8,674 nt of DNA from Microcoleaceae cyanobacterium UBA9251 (GTDB taxonomy: Bacteria > Cyanobacteriota > Cyanobacteriia > Cyanobacteriales > Microcoleaceae): contig DPLL01000539.1 in assembly GCA_003542015.1 (NCBI GenBank), positions 1-8,674 of the forward strand, written 5' to 3'. The notes under the pieces were generated by a model, which was not told the DNA's origin, ran no database searches, and worked only from the letters and a program-made list of their open reading frames with translations. This document shows positions 1-5,688 of this stretch, in pieces; positions within the stretch are counted from its first letter, which is position 1; every line of letters starts with the position of its first letter. The translations under genes were made by a program, and so were the position numbers.

Positions 1-2
1 TT

Positions 3-1772
3 GTGTTGGGGATGATCTTGGCGATCGCCTCTGTAGCTGTGGCTGCTCAACCTTTGTTTGTGGCTTATCCTCCCGCTAACCACCAAACGACAGCCTCGCG
101 CATCTTTTTAATCGGCACAGCACCCGCAACGGGAGATGTTTCGGTAAATGGCAACCGGATTTCGCGCACCGCAGTCGGTCATTTTGCCCCAAGTTTTCCC
201 CTACAAATCGGAGAAAATCTCTTTACATTGCGTTACGAAAATCAGGAAGTCAAAATTCAGGTAAAGCGGCAGTCGAATCAGCCGGAAGTGCCTGTAGGAT
301 TGGCTTTTGCTAAAGATTCCCTGACTCCGAAAGTCGATCTGGCGAGTTTACCGGGGGAATATATCTGTTTTGGGGCGATCGCACCTGTGAATGCTGAGGT
401 TTCGGTAAAATTGGCAGGCGTTACTATTCCTTTAAAAGCGCGATCGCAAGTCGAACTACCAGATAACAAATCTGTCTTGTTAGGTGAAAATTCCCCGATT
501 AAAAAAGGTGGCAGCGAACAATATCAAGGCTGTGCTAAAACTCCCGCCAACTCCCAGCTACCTAACAGCAAAAAAGTAGATTTAGGAGTGCCATTGTTTG
601 AGCTAACAATGAACGATCAAACTATCAGCCAGGAGGGTACTGGCAAGATTTCGATTCTCTCTCCGGCCGAGTTAGAAGTAGCAGAAGTGACAGCAGAAGC
701 GGGTGTTGCCAGAACCGGGGCGAGTACGGATTTTTCTCGGATGACACCGCTGCCCAAGGGAACGCGAGCAACAATTACTGGACGCGAAGGAGAATGGATT
801 CGACTAGATTACGGTGCTTGGATTAAAGCATCAGAAGTGCAAATTGTCAAGGATGCAGTGCCTCCGCGATCGATTATTCGCAGCGCGCGATCGCGCCAAG
901 TTCCCGATTGGACAGAGGTATTATTCCCCTTAGAAATACCCGTCCCTGTCACCGTCCAGTCAGGAGAAAAAACTTTCACTTTAACACTGTACAATACTAC
1001 CGCTCAAACTGACATTATTCGCCTCGATGATGACCCCGTAATTTCGCGTTTGGCATGGCAACAAATATCGCCGCTGCAAGTACAATATACTTTTAATCTC
1101 AAATCTGATCGGCAGTGGGGTTATAAGTTGAGATATGATGGCACAACTTTAGTTTTGTCTTTAAAACACCCCCCTGGGAAGACAAGCATGATGCCTATGT
1201 CACAAGAAAAGCCGCTGTCAGGAATTAAAATACTTTTAGATCCTGGACATGGTGGGCCGCAGGATTCAGGAGGTGTAGGGCCGACTGGATACCGCGAGAA
1301 AACAGTGGCTTTAATTGTGTCGAAATTGGTGCGGGAAGAGTTGGTAAATCGGGGTGCGAATGTGGTAATGACGCGGGTGGAAGATGTGGATTTGGATTTG
1401 GCACCAAGGGTAGAAATGATTCAAAAAGAAGCACCGGCGATCGCAATTTCTATTCATTACAATGCTTTGCCCGATAACGGCGACGCGATTAATACTAAAG
1501 GAGTTGGTGCTTTTTGGTTTCACCCGCAAGCGCACAGTTTGGCAATGTTTTTGCACAATTATTTAGTTGCTAAATTGAACCGTCCGAGCTATGGTGTATT
1601 CTGGAACAATCTAGCGATGACTCGTCCTGCGGTGGCTCCGTCTGTTTTAATGGAATTGGGATTTATGATTAATCCCGATGAGTTTGAATGGATTGTCAAC
1701 CAGACAGAACAGAAGAAGTTAGCAGAGGCGATCGCCCAAGGTATTACCGAATGGTTTGCCTCTGTTCAATAA
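3..1772 (+). CDS. Secreted N-acetylmuramoyl-L-alanine amidase (Amidase_3), 5' end probably outside window
   Basis: This enzyme cleaves the amide bond between N-acetylmuramic acid and the L-alanine of the stem peptide in peptidoglycan, acting outside the cytoplasmic membrane. The visible N-terminus is a hydrophobic stretch ending in VAVAAQP, like the core of a signal peptide. It lacks the usual positive residues and the frame is open to the window edge, so the true start probably lies upstream and GTG at 3 may be internal. A long N-terminal part follows, with an SH3-like segment around residues 225-282 (ending GEWIRLDYGAWIKASEV). The Amidase_3 domain spans about 407-587. Expected zinc ligands are present: H416 in DPGHGG, E432 in YREKT and H485 in SIHYN. 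The catalytic glutamate is E551 in LMELGFM. Five or six HIP1 palindromes lie in the gene. The next gene, 49 bp downstream, also encodes a secreted SH3 protein. The domain call is secure; whether it serves cell separation or wall recycling cannot be told. Confidence 0.93.
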   Translation: MLGMILAIASVAVAAQPLFVAYPPANHQTTASRIFLIGTAPATGDVSVNGNRISRTAVGHFAPSFPLQIGENLFTLRYENQEVKIQVKRQSNQPEVPVGLAFAKDSLTPKVDLASLPGEYICFGAIAPVNAEVSVKLAGVTIPLKARSQVELPDNKSVLLGENSPIKKGGSEQYQGCAKTPANSQLPNSKKVDLGVPLFELTMNDQTISQEGTGKISILSPAELEVAEVTAEAGVARTGASTDFSRMTPLPKGTRATITGREGEWIRLDYGAWIKASEVQIVKDAVPPRSIIRSARSRQVPDWTEVLFPLEIPVPVTVQSGEKTFTLTLYNTTAQTDIIRLDDDPVISRLAWQQISPLQVQYTFNLKSDRQWGYKLRYDGTTLVLSLKHPPGKTSMMPMSQEKPLSGIKILLDPGHGGPQDSGGVGPTGYREKTVALIVSKLVREELVNRGANVVMTRVEDVDLDLAPRVEMIQKEAPAIAISIHYNALPDNGDAINTKGVGAFWFHPQAHSLAMFLHNYLVAKLNRPSYGVFWNNLAMTRPAVAPSVLMELGFMINPDEFEWIVNQTEQKKLAEAIAQGITEWFASVQ

Positions 1773-1806
1773 GAGTTCGTAGTCATGACTTTAGTCCTGT
1801 AAAAAC

Positions 1807-1812
1807 AAGGAG
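1807..1812 (+). promoter_or_regulatory. Ribosome binding site AAGGAG of the SH3-domain gene
   Basis: AAGGAG lies 9 bases before ATG 1822. It is the clearest Shine-Dalgarno sequence in the window and fixes the start of the SH3 protein. It also suggests efficient initiation independent of the amidase upstream. Confidence 0.7.
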
Positions 1813-1821
1813 ATTCAATAG

Positions 1822-2217
1822 ATGCTGAATTTTAGTCAATGTAAAGCGTTATTCATTGCAGCCGCGATCGCAAGTTTTAGTTTCTCTCTTGTCAGTTATC
1901 CAGTTTTCGGCAAAGAGCAAACTCTTGCGCCGGAAAAAGTAGAAGCTTTAAAACAGCAAACTAAATGCTCTTTTATTAACGTCAAAAGTGGCAATGTTAA
2001 CATTCGTAAAGGCCCTGGCGATAAGTACCCGGTTGTTGTTAAACTGAAAAGAGGAGACGGAGTTAGGGCTGTTAGCCGACAAGGCAATTGGGTGAAAATT
2101 GCGGCTAGATTTACTGGGAATCCTCCCAATGAAAGTTTTGTACTCCTTGACGGTTGGGTGAACAATCAATATATTAATGGTTGTTCGGAAGATCAATTTG
2201 ATATGTGGCGGAAATAG
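1822..2217 (+). CDS. Small secreted SH3-domain (SH3b) protein
   Basis: A 131-residue exported protein. Residues 1-30 form a signal peptide: a hydrophobic core about 9-28, with likely cleavage after VFG before KEQ. Residues about 52-120 match a bacterial SH3 fold (SH3_3/YgiM type): NVNIRKGPG at 58-66, KLKRGDGVRAVSRQGNWVKI, then GWVNNQYING near the end. Bacterial SH3 domains commonly bind peptidoglycan or peptides. Two cysteines remain after cleavage, C49 and C121, flanking the domain; they could form a disulfide in the periplasm (inference). The gene lies 49 bp after the peptidoglycan amidase on the same strand, so the pair may be co-transcribed and work on the cell wall. No catalytic domain is present. 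The start is set by an AAGGAG sequence 9 bases upstream. The specific ligand is unknown. Confidence 0.88.
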   Translation: MLNFSQCKALFIAAAIASFSFSLVSYPVFGKEQTLAPEKVEALKQQTKCSFINVKSGNVNIRKGPGDKYPVVVKLKRGDGVRAVSRQGNWVKIAARFTGNPPNESFVLLDGWVNNQYINGCSEDQFDMWRK

Positions 2218-2240
2218 CGATTTTCGTAGTAGGGGCGCGT

Positions 2241-2509
2241 CTACGAGATTGTCGATTATTCACAATTATTGTTGGTGAAACCAGCCCAGACAATTCTGGG
2301 GAAAATGTACATTCGGATTTACCGTTGGGTGTGGGCGGGTTTACGAGATTGTCGATTATTCACAATTATTGTTGGTGAAACCCGCCCCGAAAATTCTGGG
2401 GAAAATGTACATTCGGATTTACCGTTGGGTGGGGGCGGGTTTGAGAGATTGTCGATTATTCACAATTATTGTTGGTGAAACCCGCCCCGAAAATTCTGGA
2501 AAAAATGTA
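2241..2509. repeat. 100-bp tandem repeat, 2.7 copies, each carrying a GC-armed inverted repeat
   Basis: Three units start at 2241, 2341 and 2441, a period of exactly 100 bp. Copies 1 and 2 agree at 95 of 100 positions. Copy 3 agrees with copy 2 at 65 of its first 70 and then runs into kinase coding sequence. Across each junction lies an inverted repeat with arms GGGGCGGGTTT and AAACCCGCCCC. The arms are perfect in the third version (2432-2442 and 2478-2488, 35-bp loop), slightly degraded in the second and more so in the first. The unit is therefore a hairpin element of about 57 bp plus 43 bp of spacer. It stands where the N-terminal half of the kinase should be. Open frames across it are by-products of the repetition and resemble no protein. 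Confidence 0.9.
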
Positions 2510-2852
2510 TGCCGATCGCCAGCAACACAAAGATGTTGATATTATCTACCAGTGCAGCGAACATTTACTAACGCTGATTAACGACATTTTAGGCTTGTCT
2601 AAAATCGAAGCCAACCAAGTCGAACTTTACCCAGAAACGTTTAATTTTTCCGCCTTCCTGCAAGGATTGTCAGAGATTTTCAGCCTCAAAGCACAGCAAA
2701 AATCAATTTATTTTGCCTACCCGAATCTTGCTCCACTGCCCAAGAAGGTTTATGCTGATGAAAAGCGACTGCGCCAAATTTTAATGAACCTGCTTTCCAA
2801 TGCTATCAAATTTACTGATGTCGGTAGCGTTACTTTCAAAGTCGAGGTATAG
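2469..2852 (+). pseudogene. Hybrid histidine kinase, 5' remnant (end of HisKA and start of ATPase domain)
   Basis: This is the first readable piece of a decayed sensor kinase. Protein-like sequence begins near 2493. It contains the second helix of the dimerization domain (SEHLLTLINDILGLSKIEA) and then the ATPase N-box, LMNLLSNAIKFT at about 2778-2816. The upstream H-box with the autophosphorylated histidine and all sensor domains are missing, replaced by the 100-bp tandem repeat, so the TTG at 2469 is inside repeat DNA and is not a credible start. The frame ends at TAG 2850-2852, which is part of the left terminal repeat of an inserted palindromic element. The homologous sequence resumes at 3122 in another frame. 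With no H-box and a split ATPase domain, no working kinase can be made. A typical intact relative would have several hundred more N-terminal residues. Confidence 0.8.
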
Positions 2853-2968
2853 CAGTCGCCAAGGCGATGAGAGTCATTGAACCCTTCGACCCTTCGACTA
2901 CGCTCAGGGCACCGCTCCGCTCAGGGAACGATCGCATAAATGCCTTAACCACCTTGGCGGTTGCTATA
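2848..2968. mobile_element. 121-bp MITE-like palindromic element inserted in the kinase gene
   Basis: Terminal inverted repeats of 17 bp match at 15 positions: TATAGCAGTCGCCAAGG at 2848-2864, and the complement of TATAGCAACCGCCAAGG at 2952-2968. The interior has no coding capacity and includes the near-direct repeats CCCTTCGA/CCCTTCGA and GCTCAGGG/GCTCAGGG at about 2881-2926. It sits exactly where the kinase frame stops, between the N-box and G1-box of the ATPase domain. The outermost TA on each side could be a TA target duplication, as made by IS630/mariner-type transposases. Because the termini are palindromic this cannot be separated from the repeat itself. No transposase is nearby, so mobilisation would be in trans (inference). 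Confidence 0.65.
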
Positions 2969-2970
2969 AT

Positions 2971-2998
2971 TGGTAATAGGTAATCGGTAATAGCTAAT
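2971..2998. repeat. Heptanucleotide array, four units of NGGTAAT type
   Basis: The units TGGTAAT, AGGTAAT, CGGTAAT and AGCTAAT follow one another with a strict 7-bp period. They resemble the short tandemly repeated (STRR) heptamers known from filamentous cyanobacteria. The array abuts the right end of the palindromic element and is roughly the inverse complement of the array at 3079-3120, so the two could pair into a long imperfect hairpin. Confidence 0.8.
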
Positions 2999-3007
2999 GG
3001 GGAAGCA

Positions 3008-3031
3008 GACACGGAGACACAGAGACATCAA
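3008..3031. repeat. Short 8-bp-period repeat GACACGGA/GACACAGA/GACATCAA
   Basis: Three consecutive octamers share GACA and purine-rich ends. They lie between the two heptamer arrays, within the filler that separates the kinase fragments. Read in the frame of the downstream kinase they encode TETQRHQ-like residues without a stop. Confidence 0.5.
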
Positions 3032-3078
3032 ACGACAATAAATCAATCAGAAAATTTCTCTACCTACCCAAATCTTCC

Positions 3079-3120
3079 CAATTACCAGCCACCAATTACC
3101 AGTCACCAATTACCAATTAC
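3079..3120. repeat. Heptanucleotide array, six units (CAATTAC / CAGYCAC)
   Basis: Six contiguous heptamers: CAATTAC, CAGCCAC, CAATTAC, CAGTCAC, CAATTAC, CAATTAC. The total of 42 bp is 14 whole codons. It ends directly at kinase sequence and shares its reading frame, encoding a run like NYQPPITSHQLPIT before KIRFQIED. It is of the cyanobacterial STRR type and inverted relative to the array at 2971-2998. Confidence 0.85.
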
Positions 3121-3121
3121 C

Positions 3122-4051
3122 AAAATCCGTTTTCAAATAGAAGATACAGGATTTGGTATCCCAGCAGAACACTTGAATAAAATATTTTTACCCTTCGAGC
3201 AAGTGGGAGATGTTTCTCGCCGAATAGAAGGAACTGGGTTGGGATTGGCCATTACTCAGAAGCTCATCTCTTTAATGGAAAGTAAAATTTTTGTCGATAG
3301 CAATCCGGGAGTGGGCAGTAAATTTTGGTTTGATTTAGACTTGCAAGTTGCCTCAGAATTAAGGGATTCAACCCCAGTCAAATCAACGGATATAGCTATC
3401 GGCTATCAAGGTCAAAAAACGAAAATCCTGGTAGTCGATGACAACTGGGAAAATCGCTCCGTTATCATTAATTTGCTGTCACCACTCGGCTTTGAACTCG
3501 CAGAAGCAGCAGACGGAAAAGCAGGTTTAGAAAAAGCTGTTGAATTTCAACCGGATTTGATACTGTGTGACTTAGTGATGCCTGGGATGGATGGCTTCGG
3601 GCTGATCCGACAACTGAGGCAATTACCGGAGTTTCAAAGTACAATTACTATAGCAGTTTCTGCTAGTGTCTTTAATGCCGATCGACAAAATTGCTTGGAA
3701 TCGGGCTACAGCGATTTTCTCGCCAAGCCGATTCAAGCCGCAGAATTGCTAGACAAAATCAAGAGTTACTTAAATTTGTCATGGATTTACGAACAAAAAT
3801 CAACCGGGAAAAATTTTACTGCGGCTGTACCTCTAGCTTCTAGCCCACAGGAAATGGCGGTGCCGCCCAGAGAGGAATTGCTTGCCTTGTATCAAGCAGC
3901 TAAGGGATGTTATATTGAAGATGTTGAGCTGGAAGTCATCCGGCTGAAGCAATTAAAGCCAGAGTACAGTTCCTTTGCTGCTAGGATACTCGAACTGTCC
4001 GAAGATTTTGAGTGTCAAGCAATTGTCAAGCTGATCGAGCGATATTTATAG
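3122..4051 (+). pseudogene. Hybrid histidine kinase, 3' remnant (ATPase C-half, receiver domain, cyanobacterial tail)
   Basis: This is the rest of the broken kinase. In order it holds: the ATPase G1-box EDTGFGIP (3140-3163), F-box IFLPFEQ, G2-box GTGLGLAI (3230-3253), and a receiver domain from about 3419 to 3790. The receiver has the acidic pair in VVDDN, the phospho-accepting Asp in LILCDLVMPGMDG (3569-3571) and the conserved Lys in LAKPI (3725-3727). A helical tail of about 65 residues follows (PPREELLALYQAAKG to the end), as in other cyanobacterial hybrid kinases. The frame is open from 2984, just after a TAA, through the repeat filler into the domain. The first in-domain start candidate is TTG 3173, with no clear ribosome binding site. 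The receiver itself looks intact, so a stand-alone response regulator fragment cannot be excluded. As a kinase the gene is dead: the ATPase domain is split from its N-box by about 270 bp of repeats with stops and a frame change. Confidence 0.78.
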
Positions 4052-4263
4052 CAGAAGAAATCAGGGAAAAAAGGATGAAAAAATTACCTAATTTTGCGAA
4101 ATGATCTGCTGTTGAAACTAAAATACATTATAATTTTTCGGATTATAAAAATTCCGCAACCAATGAACATTTGGAGAACCAAAATTTTCAACTCTGGTAA
4201 AATTTTTCAGTTAAAATAGAATCGCTACATCACATAAATACCGAAAACCTATCATAAACTATC

Positions 4264-5460
4264 GTGAATTTTAGTCAAACACTCTCAGTAATAGCTGCAT
4301 TTTTAATGGCTAGCTGCAATATCCAACCCCAAAAAATTAACCAGCAAATTAACACGCAGCGTACTGAAAGTCAAGCCGCAGTTCCCATCAAACCAAAGCC
4401 AGAAATCAAAGAGGCAAAATTAATCGCTGTCGGCGACATTATGATGCACAGCACTCAAACGCGATCGGGCTACGATGCGAAAAGCCAAACATACAACTTT
4501 GACAGTTTTTTCACACCAGTCAAAAATATTCTCTCACAAGGCGATTGGGTAATCGGAAATCTCGAAACACCTTTAGCGGGCGAAGATGCCGGCGGATATA
4601 CCGGATATCCGCTATTTAACGCACCGGCTCAATTAGTCGATGCCGCTAAAAAAGCCGGATTTAATATCTTGACAACCGCGAACAATCATGCTTTAGACCG
4701 GGGAGAAAAAGGCGCGATCAGGACGATCGCCAATCTGAGCGATCGCCAAATTGCGTCCACAGGAACAGCCGGATCTGCTGCGGCAGCCGATCGACCTTTA
4801 ATCAGCACCAAAAACAACATTTCCCTAGCCATTCTCGCTTACACCTACGGCACAAACGGCATTCCCATACCCAAAGGCAAAGACTATTTAGTTTCGCTAA
4901 TTGATGAAAAAAAGATCGTCAAAGATATTGCCAAAGCCCGAAAACAAGGAGCCGATATTGTCGCAATTTCCCTGCATTTTGGCGAAGAATATCAGCGACA
5001 GCCAAACACCCAACAAAAGCAATTAGTTGAAAACCTCTTAAAAGCAGGCGCTGACATCATTCTCGGTAGCCATCCCCACGTCGTTCAACCTTACAAAATA
5101 TTTAAGTTTCCTGGCAAAAATGGCCAAACCAGAAAAGCAGTAGCAATTTATTCTATGGGAAACTTCATTTCCGGTCAGACGAAAGATTATACAGACTTAG
5201 GCGTAATTTTCCAAGTAAATATTCGCAAAAAATTTCCCGAAAAAACCACAGAAATTACTGAAATTAAAGCTATTCCTACTTGGGTGCATCGCTATCCTCT
5301 GAACAATCAATTGAAATATCGAATTTTGCCGTTACAACAAATAGTAACTCAGAAAAAAGACTCACTGTTGGCAACTTCGCAGTATCCGGTTTTAGAAGAA
5401 TCTTTGCAAAAGATGAACAAGCATCTTAACTCTTTGAATAGTCCGAAAAAATCCAAGTAA
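4264..5460 (+). CDS. CapA-family (poly-gamma-glutamate capsule type) putative lipoprotein
   Basis: A 398-residue protein of the CapA/PGA_cap family, with a metallophosphatase-like fold. Bacillus CapA takes part in poly-gamma-glutamate capsule synthesis, but most family members are of unknown substrate. Family motifs appear in order: VGDIMMHS (56-63), GNLETPL (98-104), TANNHALDRG (138-147), SLHFGEEY (236-243), GSHPHVVQP (268-276) and YSMGNFISGQ (296-305). The conserved Asp, Glu, Asn and His residues are all present, so it looks active. The N-terminus has a short hydrophobic segment ending in LMASC, so C18 is a probable lipid-anchored cysteine; Met at -3 is not the usual Leu. The start is GTG 4264: an in-frame TAA at 4255-4257 rules out upstream starts, and no clear Shine-Dalgarno is seen. 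Residues 19-50 are a Gln/Pro-rich linker. It is alone on its strand, with no capB/capC neighbours, so a capsule role is unproven. A heptamer array follows the stop codon directly. Confidence 0.9.
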   Translation: MNFSQTLSVIAAFLMASCNIQPQKINQQINTQRTESQAAVPIKPKPEIKEAKLIAVGDIMMHSTQTRSGYDAKSQTYNFDSFFTPVKNILSQGDWVIGNLETPLAGEDAGGYTGYPLFNAPAQLVDAAKKAGFNILTTANNHALDRGEKGAIRTIANLSDRQIASTGTAGSAAAADRPLISTKNNISLAILAYTYGTNGIPIPKGKDYLVSLIDEKKIVKDIAKARKQGADIVAISLHFGEEYQRQPNTQQKQLVENLLKAGADIILGSHPHVVQPYKIFKFPGKNGQTRKAVAIYSMGNFISGQTKDYTDLGVIFQVNIRKKFPEKTTEITEIKAIPTWVHRYPLNNQLKYRILPLQQIVTQKKDSLLATSQYPVLEESLQKMNKHLNSLNSPKKSK

Positions 5461-5462
5461 TT

Positions 5463-5483
5463 TGGCATTGGGCATTGGGCATT
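5463..5483. repeat. Heptanucleotide array, three units (KGGCATT)
   Basis: TGGCATT followed by GGGCATT twice, a strict 7-bp period starting two bases after the capA-like stop codon. It is of the same STRR style as the arrays in the kinase and after cobK but of different sequence. Confidence 0.75.
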
Positions 5484-5520
5484 ATGGGCCGCAAAGACCT
5501 GAGCAGCAGAATAGCGCATC

Positions 5521-5658
5521 ATATCAAATCTGGTAGCATCGGAATTATTGCCTAAATTAGGAGACTGCACGTGCCGTGTCCCTACAATAAGTATTTTGGG
5601 GTAGGGACACGGCACTGCCATGTCCTTCCGATCATTCCGGTGTTACCGGAATTGATAT
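5521..5658. repeat. 138-bp nested palindromic element between convergent genes
   Basis: Ends 5521-5545 and 5634-5658 are inverted repeats matching at 21 of 25 positions. Inside lies a second, perfect 15-bp inverted repeat: GTGCCGTGTCCCTAC at 5571-5585 and GTAGGGACACGGCAC at 5601-5615, with a 15-bp loop. The right end alone also folds, as ATTCCGGT-GTT-ACCGGAAT at 5634-5652. There is no open reading frame of note. It has the look of a MITE or dispersed intergenic repeat, possibly one element inserted in another. Its position between genes transcribed toward each other means its hairpins could also end transcription, though no T-run follows them. Confidence 0.65.
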
Positions 5659-5688
5659 CAATTGACCCCTGGTAAGCTTTGGAAGCAA

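Noticed and set aside
2269..2478. Open frame of 69 codons across the tandem repeat
   Set aside because: It is produced by the 100-bp repetition, has internal near-duplicate peptide segments in different frames, and resembles no protein family.
2241..2509. CRISPR array or attachment site
   Set aside because: The 100-bp units are near-identical throughout, so there are no variable spacers, and no integrase is nearby.
2971..3120. CRISPR-like array
   Set aside because: The repeats are 7 bp and contiguous, without unique spacers of 30-40 bp, and no cas gene is present.
4129..4134. TATAAT as a -10 promoter box for the capA-like gene
   Set aside because: The hexamer is perfect, but no acceptable -35 lies 16-18 bp upstream and the region is very AT-rich, so a chance match is likely.
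5634..5652. Rho-independent terminator ATTCCGGT-GTT-ACCGGAAT
   Set aside because: The stem is good, but no run of T follows on either strand; it is better explained as the folded end of the palindromic element.
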